NCBI GenBank assembly: GCA_945897515.1 | Contig: CAMDFO010000008.1 | Location: forward strand, 1-64,000 | Direction of reading: 5' to 3' | DNA from: Rhodoplanes serenus | GTDB lineage: Bacteria > Pseudomonadota > Alphaproteobacteria > Rhizobiales > Xanthobacteraceae | DNA: 64,000 bases | In this document: piece after piece, positions 34,589 to 42,648 of the stretch | Position numbering within the stretch: the first letter of the stretch is position 1 | How the letters are laid out: each line of letters begins with the position of its first letter | Notes under the pieces: generated by a model | Told to the model about the DNA's origin: nothing | Database searches by the model: none | The model's input: only the letters and a program-made list of their open reading frames with translations | Translations under genes and position numbers: made by a program

Positions 34589-35782
34589 GTGCACAACAAC
34601 AAAGCCGTTCTTGACGAAGCTGTTCATTCGCTCAGCCGGAAAATCATCCGTTCGGTCGTTGGCACCGTATGCGTTGTCAGCGGCGTCGGCGCGCTGAGCG
34701 CGGCGAACATGCTGGGCCCCAACGCGATCGCCGCGACATTCGCATCCTGGCGATCCGATGCTGCTCAGGTCGTCGAGCGTGCTCCGGTGCTGGCGAACGA
34801 AAGTGTGAAACGCACCCCGATTCCGGCGCCGGCCGAGAAGGTCGTTCCGTCGACTCAGCCGGTTGCGCGGCAGCGCACGATGATGGCCAGCTTCGCGCCG
34901 CCCGCCGAGGGCGTGCTGTCATTCGTGCCGCCGTCGTCGCCTTACATCACCGCGAGCGCCAAGCCCGCGATCGACGTTGCGCTGCTGAGCGCGCCGCTCG
35001 ATGCCGGCAATCCGTCCGAGACGGACAGTCCGTTCGAAATGCCGAAGCCGGCTGAAGCGGCGAAGTCGTTCGAGGTGCCCGCGCCGGCAGAAATCTTCCG
35101 GCCGGTCGAGGCGTCTGCGCCGGCACAGGCGTTGACGCCGTTCGAAGTGACGAAGCCGGTCGAGGCCGCCCGGCCTATCGAAGCCGCCAAGCCGGTCGAA
35201 GCAGCGGCGCCGATCGAAGCGCCGGCGTTTGCCGAGGTGCGGGTCGTGTTGCCGCAGGGCGCCGATGTCCCGCTGCCGTTGCCGCGGCCGCCGCTCACTC
35301 CCGCGCAGCAGCTCGGGCTGGAAGGCGCGGACCGCGTCAAGCACGAAAAGTGCCTGGCGCAGGCGGTGTATTTCGAGGCGCGCAACGAACCGGTGCGCGG
35401 CCAGGTCGCCGTCGCGCAGGTGGTGATGAACCGCGTGTTCTCGCCTTATTATCCGAAGGACGTGTGCTCGGTGGTCTACCAGAACGCGCACCGGCTGCTG
35501 TCCTGCCAGTTCACCTTCGCTTGCGACGGACAGCCGGAGTCGATCCGCGAACGCGGCGCCTGGGCGCGCGCGCAACGCATCGCCAAGCAGACACTGGACG
35601 CGCAGCTCTGGCTCCCCGAGGTCGCCAAGTCGACGCACTATCACGCGACTTACGTCCGCCCGAACTGGGTTCGCGAGATGAAGGTGATGGCCAAGCATGG
35701 GCTGCACGTCTTCTATCGTCCGCATCGCTGGGGCGACGGCGCCGATGAGCCGGGCTGGGTGCGGCTCTCGGCCAAGCGATAA
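34589..35782 (+). CDS. SleB-type cell wall hydrolase with Pro/Ala/Glu-rich linker
   Basis: 397 residues starting at GTG 34589 with GAGGGGG six bases upstream (a TTG at 34574 is in frame but lacks a site). A membrane helix or signal anchor lies at about 23-45. A long degenerate repeat region (about 150-220) carries PVEA/PIEA/FEVP units. The C-terminal hydrolase_2 (SleB/CwlJ) domain (about 255-390) has the catalytic glutamate in VYFEARNEPVRGQVAVAQVVMNR and the terminal THYHATYVRPNW and HVFYRP motifs. Predicted periplasmic peptidoglycan hydrolase involved in wall remodelling. Ends in a strong terminator. Confidence 0.9.
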   Translation: MHNNKAVLDEAVHSLSRKIIRSVVGTVCVVSGVGALSAANMLGPNAIAATFASWRSDAAQVVERAPVLANESVKRTPIPAPAEKVVPSTQPVARQRTMMASFAPPAEGVLSFVPPSSPYITASAKPAIDVALLSAPLDAGNPSETDSPFEMPKPAEAAKSFEVPAPAEIFRPVEASAPAQALTPFEVTKPVEAARPIEAAKPVEAAAPIEAPAFAEVRVVLPQGADVPLPLPRPPLTPAQQLGLEGADRVKHEKCLAQAVYFEARNEPVRGQVAVAQVVMNRVFSPYYPKDVCSVVYQNAHRLLSCQFTFACDGQPESIRERGAWARAQRIAKQTLDAQLWLPEVAKSTHYHATYVRPNWVREMKVMAKHGLHVFYRPHRWGDGADEPGWVRLSAKR

Positions 35783-35813
35783 AGCCCTAGGCCACAATCA
35801 TTCGATCGGTTGC

Positions 35814-35852
35814 GCGGCGGCTTGACGTTTCGTCAGCCGCCGCAAACTTTTT
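35814..35852 (+). terminator. Rho-independent terminator of the wall-hydrolase gene
   Basis: GCGGCGGC-T-TGACG (35814-35827), loop TTT, then CGTCA-GCCGCCGC (35831-35843): a 13-pair stem with one bulged T, followed by AAACTTTTTC. It lies 32 bases after the stop codon. Confidence 0.85.
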
Positions 35853-35995
35853 CCCGGCAACGCATCGGGCACCTCGTATGCGCCCGCAGCATGGACGCAT
35901 CGCTGGCACCGGCCGGCGTTCTGGACTATGGCTTCCACGTCGCCCGCCGCACGCCGCTCCCATCGGCATTCGCGGTCCCCTGATCTCGCCCCGAG

Positions 35996-36763
35996 ATGCG
36001 CATGGATTTTCTGGGAACTCCGGACATGGGCCCGCTCATGTTCGCCGGTCTGACCGCGGCGGCGTTCGCTGCGGCCTTCATCGGCACCTACACGGCGGCG
36101 GCCGGCGGCGTGGTGCTGCTCGGAATCATGGCGATGGCGATGCCGCCGGCCGTGCTGATCCCGATTCACACGGTGGTGATGCTCGGCTCCGGCATCACCC
36201 GCTCGATCATCATGTGGCGCCACGTCATGCGCTCCATCGTGCTGCCGTTCACGATCGGGGCGGCAGTCGGAGCCGCGGCGGGCGCCAAGATATTCGTTTC
36301 CCTGCCGACGTCGTGGCTGCAGTTCATGCTCGGCGCCTTCATCCTGACGGTGACCTGGATGCCGCAGCTCGGACGCATCGGCGCCGAACGCGGACGCTTC
36401 GCGTTCCTTGGCTTCGGCGCCACCTTTCTCGGCGTCTTCGTCAGCGCGACCGGCAGCCTGCTCGGCCCGTTCGTCGCAAGCGCCGCGCCAAACCGATACG
36501 CCATGGTGGCGACGACGGGCGCGTTGATGGTGATCGTGCACATCGCCAAGATGGTGGCTTTCACGTTCATCGGCTTTGCGATTGCGAGCTTCATTCCCTT
36601 GATGGCAGCGATGATCGCGGCAGGCGCGGTCGGCAACTGGCTCGGCGAGATGGCGCTGCACCACACCTCGGAGCGGCGCTTCCGCCTGGTGTTCCAACTG
36701 GTCCTTACGGCGATCGGCCTGCGCCTGCTGTGGGGCGCGGCGCGCGACGCCGGGTGGTTCTAA
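35996..36763 (+). CDS. TauE/SafE-family membrane exporter
   Basis: 255 residues with about eight helices. The family's repeat signature is GTYTAAAGGVVLLGIMAMAMPP (about 28-50) and, in the second half, GATFLGVFVSATGSLLGPFVA (about 140-160). More divergent from the exporter at 6412-7194 than expected for a recent duplicate. A small-anion or sulfur-compound export role is the family inference; nothing adjacent fixes the substrate. The upstream 143 bases after the terminator show no gene. Confidence 0.85.
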   Translation: MRMDFLGTPDMGPLMFAGLTAAAFAAAFIGTYTAAAGGVVLLGIMAMAMPPAVLIPIHTVVMLGSGITRSIIMWRHVMRSIVLPFTIGAAVGAAAGAKIFVSLPTSWLQFMLGAFILTVTWMPQLGRIGAERGRFAFLGFGATFLGVFVSATGSLLGPFVASAAPNRYAMVATTGALMVIVHIAKMVAFTFIGFAIASFIPLMAAMIAAGAVGNWLGEMALHHTSERRFRLVFQLVLTAIGLRLLWGAARDAGWF

Positions 36764-36799
36764 AAGCGATTGATTTTGGTTGAAGCTGCCGCGTGAACG

Positions 36800-37258
36800 C
36801 TACCAGCGCCGGCGATAACCGCGATAACCCCAGTGGCCGCGATAGCCGTAATAACCGTAGGGCCGGTAACGGTAGGGGTAATAGCCGTAGTAGACCGGAC
36901 CGCCGACATAGACCGGCGGGTCGGCGACGCCGACCTCATCGTCCAGATAGGCCCCGGGCGCTGAAACTGGCGCGCGGCGAACTGCGGCGGCGCGGCCCGG
37001 CACCCGGCCGCTGGTGTCGAGCGCGGTTGCGATCGCGAAGCCGGTCTTGCCTTGCCAGATGACCTCGCACCATCCGTTGATGCAATTGTTGGCGTCGACC
37101 AGAGCCGAGCCGGGGATCTTGGTGACGATCTCGTAGCCGGTGCCCGGTCCGGACCGCAGGTTCACGGTCGAGGCGACATAGGCCGGCGCCGCGGCAGCCG
37201 ATACGGCCGACACGACGATGAACGCAGCCGCGCTCAGCATGAGAGGTGTCGAAGTCAT
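36800..37258 (-). CDS. Exported SH3-domain protein with Tyr/Gly/Arg-rich tail
   Basis: 152 residues. Signal peptide (FIVVSAVSAAAAPAYA), then a bacterial SH3 (SH3_3) domain: VNLRSGPGTGYEIVTKIPGSALVDANNCINGWCEVIW (about 33-70). The last 50 residues are aromatic and basic (YYGYYPYRYRPYGYYGY pattern), resembling wall-binding tails. Such proteins sit in the periplasm and are common in Hyphomicrobiales; binding to peptidoglycan or protein is inferred. No catalytic residues. Confidence 0.85.
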   Translation of the reverse strand: MTSTPLMLSAAAFIVVSAVSAAAAPAYVASTVNLRSGPGTGYEIVTKIPGSALVDANNCINGWCEVIWQGKTGFAIATALDTSGRVPGRAAAVRRAPVSAPGAYLDDEVGVADPPVYVGGPVYYGYYPYRYRPYGYYGYRGHWGYRGYRRRW

Positions 37259-37343
37259 GGCGTTCCCTCCAGTCGGTGTCGATCCGCTGCGAGGATTTTA
37301 CCCGATTGCGGCCAGTGTGGGGCGATGGAGTCGGCTTGAAGCC

Positions 37344-37643
37344 CTAAAACCCCTTGACCGCCTCGCGCACGTGCTCGACCTCGGCCGGCTGGGCGAAGCA
37401 ATGCGCGACCAGCTTGCGCCATTCCTGGAAATCGGCCGAGCCGCGGAAATCGACGGTGTGGTCCTCCACCGTGTCCCAGGTCACGAACAGCCGGTAGCGG
37501 CCGGGCTTCTCGAGCGAGCGCTGCAGGTTCATCGCGGTGCAGCCCTTGGCGCGCTTGAACAGCGGCGCGGCCTTGGCGACACCGGCCTCGAATTCGGCCT
37601 CCAGTCCGGGCTTGATTTCGATCTGTGCGATTTCGACGACCAT
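37344..37643 (-). CDS. ABM-family (antibiotic biosynthesis monooxygenase) small protein
   Basis: 99 residues, the size of a single dimeric alpha/beta-barrel unit. Pattern fits ABM domains: VVEIAQIEIKPGLEAEFEAG, KRAKGCTAMNLQRSLEKPGRYRLFVTWDTVEDHTVDFRGSADFQEW. Usually forms a dimer and may oxidise a small aromatic or simply bind a ligand or heme. Solitary gene between the SH3 protein and the anti-sigma factor. Confidence 0.85.
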   Translation of the reverse strand: MVVEIAQIEIKPGLEAEFEAGVAKAAPLFKRAKGCTAMNLQRSLEKPGRYRLFVTWDTVEDHTVDFRGSADFQEWRKLVAHCFAQPAEVEHVREAVKGF

Positions 37644-37695
37644 GTGCTGTCCTGTTGGTGCGGTTGCGATCCGCGTGCAGGCTACAACATTGCGG

Positions 37696-38412
37696 TCACA
37701 GTGCCACCGCGGTGTTGCCCTTGAACAGGATCGGGCCGGTCGGCCGGCCGGTCGGCGATCCGGTGGCGGGTTCGAGCGTGATCTCGAACAACTGGTTGGG
37801 ACCGGGCGCCGGCAAATCCTTGAGCTGCAGCGACAGGGTGCGCGCGCGGTCCATCAGGCCGATCGACACCGGACCGCGCTCGCGGCTCGGCAGCGTCCAC
37901 ACTTCCAGCGCGCGGCCCTGCGGCACGTTGATCTCGGTTAGCGGAAGCAGCACGACGCGGCCGTCGGCGAAGGCGTGCACAACGGCGCCCGCGCGATCTC
38001 CATCCAGGAGCACCGCCACCAGCTTGGGTTGCTGGCGCGCCTCGCGGATTGCGACGCCCAGGCCGATGGCGAGTCCCAGCACGGCGACCGAAGCGCCGAG
38101 CGCCGCGGTGCGCAGCGCGGGAATGCTGTTCCACCAGCGCGCCAAGACACGTGCCGGGACGTTGGTGCGCTCTGCACGCGGCGGCAAAGGCCCCGTCACC
38201 ACCGCCTCGATGCGGCGCCACAGCGCATCGCCCGCCGGCAGCGGCTGCGATGTGTCGTCGAATTCGGCAAAGCGCGCGCGCCAGCGCTCGACCTCGCGCG
38301 CGAACGCGGCATCGGAGGCGAGCCTTCGTTCGGCTTCCACCTTCTCGTCACCTTCAAGCAGGCCGAGCACATATTCGGCGGCCAACGGGCGTTCGTCGTG
38401 GGTCGGCGTCAT
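37696..38412 (-). CDS. RskA-type anti-sigma factor
   Basis: 238 residues from ATG 38412, which overlaps the sigma factor stop (ATGA), so the two are coupled. Layout: short cytoplasmic N-terminal anti-sigma region (RPLAAEYVLGLLEGDEKVEAERRL, about 9-32), a membrane helix (about 105-130, LGASVAVLGLAIGLGVAI) and a periplasmic RskA domain (about 140-235, VVLLPLTEINVPQGRALEVWTLP). Expected to hold the ECF factor at the membrane until a stress signal leads to its proteolysis. No zinc-binding HxxxCxxC (ZAS) motif is visible, so sensing is probably not thiol-based. Confidence 0.9.
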   Translation of the reverse strand: MTPTHDERPLAAEYVLGLLEGDEKVEAERRLASDAAFAREVERWRARFAEFDDTSQPLPAGDALWRRIEAVVTGPLPPRAERTNVPARVLARWWNSIPALRTAALGASVAVLGLAIGLGVAIREARQQPKLVAVLLDGDRAGAVVHAFADGRVVLLPLTEINVPQGRALEVWTLPSRERGPVSIGLMDRARTLSLQLKDLPAPGPNQLFEITLEPATGSPTGRPTGPILFKGNTAVAL

Positions 38413-38963
38413 CCCATGCACTCCTGCAACGAGATCAGACTCCGTCGCACCCAGCTTTTGACCGTGCCGAGCGGCACGCCGAGCCGGCCGGCCAGCTCGC
38501 CGTGGCTGAGCCCATGCACATAGGCCAGGATCACCACGGAACGGCGCTGCCCTTCGAGTTGCTCCAGGCAGCGCCGCAGCGCGCTGGATTCCGGAAGCTG
38601 CGATAGCGCGCTCTCGGTCATCGGCGCCGCCGCTTCGAGCTTGTCGTCGTCCGAGACGAAGCGGCCTTCGTCGCGCAGGATGCTGAGCGCGCAATTGCGA
38701 AGGATGGCGTAGAGCCAGGTTCGCGCCGCGCCCTTCTGCGGATCGAACGAGCGCGCCGCCCGCCACACCCGCATGAAGGTGTCCTGCACCGCTTCCTCGG
38801 CCAGGTCCTGGCGCCGCAGCATGCGCCGCGCCACGCCCACCATGCGTCCGGCCTCGATGTCGTAGACGACGCGCAGCGCGGATCGGTCGCCGGAGGCGCA
38901 GCGGGCGAGCGCTGCGGCGAGTTGCGCTTCGATGGCGCCGTCTTTGGTCGAGGCCGTTGTCAT
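38409..38963 (-). CDS. ECF sigma factor (SigK/RpoE-like)
   Basis: 184 residues. Region 2 is at about 28-90, with the DLAEEAVQDTFMRVWRAA core-binding/-10 helix; region 4 at about 125-180 ends in LAGRLGVPLGTVKSWVRRSLISLQ, the -35 reading helix-turn-helix. Coupled to the RskA-type anti-sigma gene and divergent from the DUF4394 gene. Two sites with CATCC-N15/16-CGGTAT in the shared intergenic region suggest autoregulation plus control of the divergent gene. Confidence 0.93.
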   Translation of the reverse strand: MTTASTKDGAIEAQLAAALARCASGDRSALRVVYDIEAGRMVGVARRMLRRQDLAEEAVQDTFMRVWRAARSFDPQKGAARTWLYAILRNCALSILRDEGRFVSDDDKLEAAAPMTESALSQLPESSALRRCLEQLEGQRRSVVILAYVHGLSHGELAGRLGVPLGTVKSWVRRSLISLQECMG

Positions 38964-39023
38964 CGGGAACCGCGGTTGCCGCCCAGCTCGGGGAAAATCC
39001 CGAAGCGGGCCGATCTGTCCCCT

Positions 39024-39049
39024 ATACCGGGCTGCATCGCATTTGGATG
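39024..39049 (-). promoter_or_regulatory. Candidate ECF promoter of the sigma/anti-sigma operon
   Basis: Read on the minus strand: CATCC (39049-39045), 15-base spacer, CGGTAT (39029-39024), about 60 bases before the sigma factor start. The CATCC -35 core resembles those reported for SigK-type ECF factors. The site is part of an inverted repeat TGCATC...GATGCA (39033-39051). Confidence 0.5.
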
Positions 39050-39085
39050 CACCCCGTTCTCACATTTTCTTGACCGTGGCGGCCG

Positions 39086-39112
39086 CATCCAGACCGCGTC
39101 CTCCCCCGGTAT
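39086..39112 (+). promoter_or_regulatory. Candidate ECF promoter of the DUF4394 gene
   Basis: CATCC (39086-39090), 16-base spacer, CGGTAT (39107-39112), ending 49 bases before the ATG at 39162. It matches the elements of the divergent site at 39024-39049, which is why both are proposed as targets of the adjacent ECF factor. Confidence 0.5.
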
Positions 39113-39161
39113 CCCGCCTGTGATCGCAAACGGGCGACGCGAACTCATTAGGGAGACTGTC

Positions 39162-39941
39162 ATGACATTGCGTTCCATTCTCGCCGCTTCCGCGGCGCTT
39201 CTGCTCACCGCCGCAGCCGCGCAGGCCGCGCAGGTTGCAGCCCTGGTCGGCGACAACACCATCGCCATCGTCGACACCTCCGCCAAGAAGGTGGTGAAGA
39301 GCTGGAACATTACGGGCGCCAGCGGGAAGATCGCCGGCATCGACGTGCGTCCGGCCGACGGCATGCTGTATGCGCTGACCGCCGACGGAAACCTCTACAC
39401 GGTCGACACCGCGACGGGGAAGGCGACGATGAAGTCGAAGCTCGAAACCATGCTGCCGGCCGGCACCTGGGCCACGGTGGACTTCAACCCGGCGGCAGAC
39501 CGCCTGCGGGTGATTGGCAGCGACGGCACCAGCCTCCGCGTCAACGTCGACGACGGCAAGGTCACCAAGGACGGCTCGCTGAAATTCGCCGATGGCGACG
39601 CCGCCAAGGGCAAGACCCCGAAGGTCGTCGCCGGCGCCTACTCCAACTCGGTGAAGGGCACCAAGGAAACCGCGCTCTACGACATCGACTCCACGACCGG
39701 CGCGCTGGTGAAGCAGGCCCCGCCGAACGACGGCATCCTCAACACCATCGGCATGCTTGGCGTGAAGGTGGACGTGGTTGCATTCGACATCTGGTCGGAC
39801 GGCACCAAGAACGAGGCGTGGCTGATGGCGGCCGACGGCCTGCACAGCGTCGACCTCGCCACCGGCAAGGCCGGCCCGGCGATCAAGATCGACGGCGTCA
39901 AAGGCCAGGTCCGCGACATCGCCATCCTGCCCGGGATGTAA
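39162..39941 (+). CDS. Exported DUF4394 protein, likely ECF regulon member
   Basis: 259 residues from ATG 39162 (AGGGAGA upstream) with a signal peptide (AASAALLLTAAAAQA). The rest is beta-propeller-like, with DUF4394 phrases such as GIDVRPADGMLYALTADGNLYTVD and TWATVDFNPAADRLRVIGSDG, then YDIDSTTGALVKQAPPNDG. Located in the periplasm; function unknown for the family. Its divergent position from an ECF/anti-sigma pair and a matching candidate promoter suggest envelope-stress induction. Confidence 0.88.
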   Translation: MTLRSILAASAALLLTAAAAQAAQVAALVGDNTIAIVDTSAKKVVKSWNITGASGKIAGIDVRPADGMLYALTADGNLYTVDTATGKATMKSKLETMLPAGTWATVDFNPAADRLRVIGSDGTSLRVNVDDGKVTKDGSLKFADGDAAKGKTPKVVAGAYSNSVKGTKETALYDIDSTTGALVKQAPPNDGILNTIGMLGVKVDVVAFDIWSDGTKNEAWLMAADGLHSVDLATGKAGPAIKIDGVKGQVRDIAILPGM

Positions 39942-40123
39942 GGCTCCCCCGACGATGCGGTCCGTGTGTTATGGCCCGGCATCGGCACCGGCGCGCGTCA
40001 GGCCCCCGCCTGGCGCGCGTCGGCGTTTCCGCCGTCCCCAGCGCGAACGGGGCCACCATGGTTCCGACGCATTGGGTTATATTCTGGCAAGCGGGATTCG
40101 TCGTCCAGGCCGGAGATAGCGAC

Positions 40124-41104
40124 ATGAAGCGCGTCCTGACCGCCGGTCTCTTCGCGCTGATCGGGATCGCGTCGGCCTTCGCGCAGACGTCCACAGGCCA
40201 GACTTCGGCTGGCCAGGAGATTTGGACGGAACGGCCCTACGATCCGCCCATCGGCAGCCGCTGGATCGTTCAGGTCGAATCCGATTCCGAGGAGAAGCGT
40301 CAGGACGGCGCGCGCACCATCCAGGTCCGCTCGAAGTCCGAATTCACGGTCGACGAGAAGCTTCCGACCGGCTTTCGCATTTCCTACGTCAACCGCGAGC
40401 TCAATGTGGAGGGTACGGCGCCGGCGGTCGCGCTCCTCGGGCCGGCCTTCGCGGGCATGAAGGACATCGTCGTGCGCGCCACCACCGACAAAACGGGAAA
40501 GCCGGTCGAGGTCGACAACATCGGCGAGGTGCAGGCGGTGATGCGGACCGTGATCGAGCGCACGGTCGGCGCCTTCAAGGATAAGCCCCAGCTTGCCGAC
40601 GTGCTGCAACGGCTCATGACCGGCATGCTGATCGTCGATGGCAAGCAGGCGGCCCTGGCCTATCTGGAGGAACTGCCGCAACTCTCCCTGGGCCAGAGCA
40701 CCGGGCTGAAACCGGGCGAGGAGCGCCGCGAAACCGAGGAAGCGCCGAGCCCGCTCGGCGGCTTGCCGATCAAGTCGAACACCACGCTTCGCATCGACAA
40801 CGCTGACGCGCAGACCGGCAAGGTCCGTCTGGTGCGCACCCGCAGCCTCGATCCTGAGGCGGTCCGCGGCCTTGCGCTCAACATCGTGCGCCAGATGGGT
40901 GTGGCGGTGGACAAGCCGATGCCACCCGAGGTTTTCGAGGTGATGAAGGCGATGCAATTCTCGATCGACAACCGCCTGGAAATCAACGTCGAGGACGGCA
41001 TCACGCGCGCGTTGCGGGAGCAGACCACGACCACGGTGAACGCCGTGGGGCACGCCTACACCAAACACGAGCGCAAACAGGTGACGGTGTCGCCCGCGCT
41101 TTGA
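40124..41104 (+). CDS. Exported protein of unknown family, paralogue 1
   Basis: 326 residues from ATG 40124 with a signal peptide (AGLFALIGIASAFAQ). The mature N-terminus WTERPYDPPIGSRWIVQVES and the body (KSEFTVDEKLPTGFRISYVNRELNVEG, KPVEVDNIGEVQAVM, LPQLSLGQSTGLKPGEERR) align throughout with the protein at 41667-42614. Mostly beta/alpha with no cysteine pairs or catalytic motif visible. Probably periplasmic. I do not recognise the family. Confidence 0.75.
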   Translation: MKRVLTAGLFALIGIASAFAQTSTGQTSAGQEIWTERPYDPPIGSRWIVQVESDSEEKRQDGARTIQVRSKSEFTVDEKLPTGFRISYVNRELNVEGTAPAVALLGPAFAGMKDIVVRATTDKTGKPVEVDNIGEVQAVMRTVIERTVGAFKDKPQLADVLQRLMTGMLIVDGKQAALAYLEELPQLSLGQSTGLKPGEERRETEEAPSPLGGLPIKSNTTLRIDNADAQTGKVRLVRTRSLDPEAVRGLALNIVRQMGVAVDKPMPPEVFEVMKAMQFSIDNRLEINVEDGITRALREQTTTTVNAVGHAYTKHERKQVTVSPAL

Positions 41105-41121
41105 GCGCCGAGACCCCGGCC

Positions 41122-41436
41122 TCATGTCTCCTGGTAGACGTCGACCTCGATCGCGCCGGGAAACATGGCGCGCCAGCCCTGCAGATAGACCTGCACCCGC
41201 GGATCGCTGGCGATCTGCTGCCGGTTCTGCTCCATCGCCGCCGGCGCGTCGTATTCGACGACCTGGATGAAGCGGGTTGGATCGTCCACGTTCTGCAGCA
41301 GGCGCACCTGCGCATCACCGAACAATTGATGGAATGGCGCGGCCATCTTGATCATCGAGAGCATCTGCTCGTGACCCGTCGCCAGCGTGAAGCGAAAATG
41401 GACGGTCCGTCGCAGCTTGGCGTCGCCGTTGGTCAT
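41122..41436 (-). CDS. Small dimeric-barrel-like hypothetical protein
   Basis: 104 residues from ATG 41436 (AGGGG seven bases upstream); the open frame extends further upstream without a site. Strand-helix-strand pattern (VHFRFTLATGHEQMLSMI, FIQVVEYDAPAAMEQNRQQIASDPRVQVYLQGWRAMFPGAIEVDVY) resembles ABM/EthD-like dimeric alpha-beta barrels. It is on the opposite strand between the two paralogous exported-protein genes. Function unknown. Confidence 0.75.
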   Translation of the reverse strand: MTNGDAKLRRTVHFRFTLATGHEQMLSMIKMAAPFHQLFGDAQVRLLQNVDDPTRFIQVVEYDAPAAMEQNRQQIASDPRVQVYLQGWRAMFPGAIEVDVYQET

Positions 41437-41666
41437 GGTTTTCCCCTCGCTAGCCGAATGGACCGTTGCCTCCCCAACACGTAGCAACCTGGCGCCCGGT
41501 CGCCTAGCTGGATGCCGGCGGGACCGTTGAACCTGCGTCGCGGTCCGGGCGACCAAACATGGATGCGGGTCCGCGAGGGCCCGCGATCGGCACGGTTAAC
41601 AGACCGTCAACGCAACGACTGGGCAAGTATGTCGCCGCCGCACCGCCTGAACCGAGGGTTTTGATC

Positions 41667-42614
41667 ATGAAACGAATTTTGATCGTGGGCCTGCTGGCTT
41701 TGGCCAGCGTCTCGCCGTCCCTGGCCCAGTCATGGACCGAGCAATCGTTCGATCCTGCGGTCGGTAGCCGCTGGGTCGTGCAGGTCGAATCCCATTCGGA
41801 AGACACGCGGCCGAATGGAAGCCAGACCATGCAAACCCGGACCCGGTCCGAGATGACGATCGAGGAGAAGACCCCGGAGGGCTTCCGCGTCACCTATGTC
41901 CACCGCGATATCCAGGTCGACGGCGCCTCGGCCGCGTCACAAATCATGACGCACGCCTTCAGAGCCATGCAGGACGTTGTTGTGCGCGGTGTGATCGACT
42001 CCGGAGGCAAGCCGCTGCGTGTCGAGAACCTCGCCGAGGTGCAGGCCGCAATGCGCGTGGTGGTCGAGCGCAGCGTCGCGGGGCTCGATGCGGAGCAGAA
42101 GCTTCAGGCGATGATCAAGCAGATCATGACCGCCATGTTGATGCTGGGAAATCCCGACGCCGCGAACGTCTATATGGCGGAACTGCCGGAGCTGGCGCTT
42201 GGGCAGAACACCGGGCTGCAGCCGGGCGAGGTGCGGCGCTGGACCGAGGGCGTTCCCAATCCGACGGGCGGCGGTGCGCTGACCTCCGTCAACACCCTGC
42301 GTATCGCACAGACCGATGTGTCGAGCGGCAAGGTCCGGTTCGTTCTCACGCGCGACGCCGATCCGGAGGCGGTCAAGCAATTCGGGCTCAGCCTGATCAA
42401 GCAGATGGGCGTCGCCACCGACAAGCCGATCCCGCCGCGGCTTGTCGAAGCGATGAAGTCGATGTCGTTTTCGCTGGAAACCGAAACCCAGATCGAGGTG
42501 GAAGGCGGTATGACCCGTTTGTTGAACGAAAGCAGCACCATGACCACCACCGCGATGGGTCAGACCATGACCAAGCGCGAACGCAAGACGGTGACGGTAT
42601 CGCCGGCATCCTGA
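41667..42614 (+). CDS. Exported protein of unknown family, paralogue 2
   Basis: 315 residues from ATG 41667 with a signal peptide (LIVGLLALASVSPSLAQ). Aligns with the 40124-41104 product from WTEQSFDPAVGSRWVVQVES to the shared ending KRERKTVTVSPAS (paralogue 1: KHERKQVTVSPAL). About equal spacing of motifs, so a full-length duplication with divergence. The 230 bases before it contain no gene apart from the leader of the divergent barrel protein. Confidence 0.75.
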   Translation: MKRILIVGLLALASVSPSLAQSWTEQSFDPAVGSRWVVQVESHSEDTRPNGSQTMQTRTRSEMTIEEKTPEGFRVTYVHRDIQVDGASAASQIMTHAFRAMQDVVVRGVIDSGGKPLRVENLAEVQAAMRVVVERSVAGLDAEQKLQAMIKQIMTAMLMLGNPDAANVYMAELPELALGQNTGLQPGEVRRWTEGVPNPTGGGALTSVNTLRIAQTDVSSGKVRFVLTRDADPEAVKQFGLSLIKQMGVATDKPIPPRLVEAMKSMSFSLETETQIEVEGGMTRLLNESSTMTTTAMGQTMTKRERKTVTVSPAS

Positions 42615-42648
42615 GCGGCTTGCTGCCAGACCGGCGCGTCGTGTCGTC

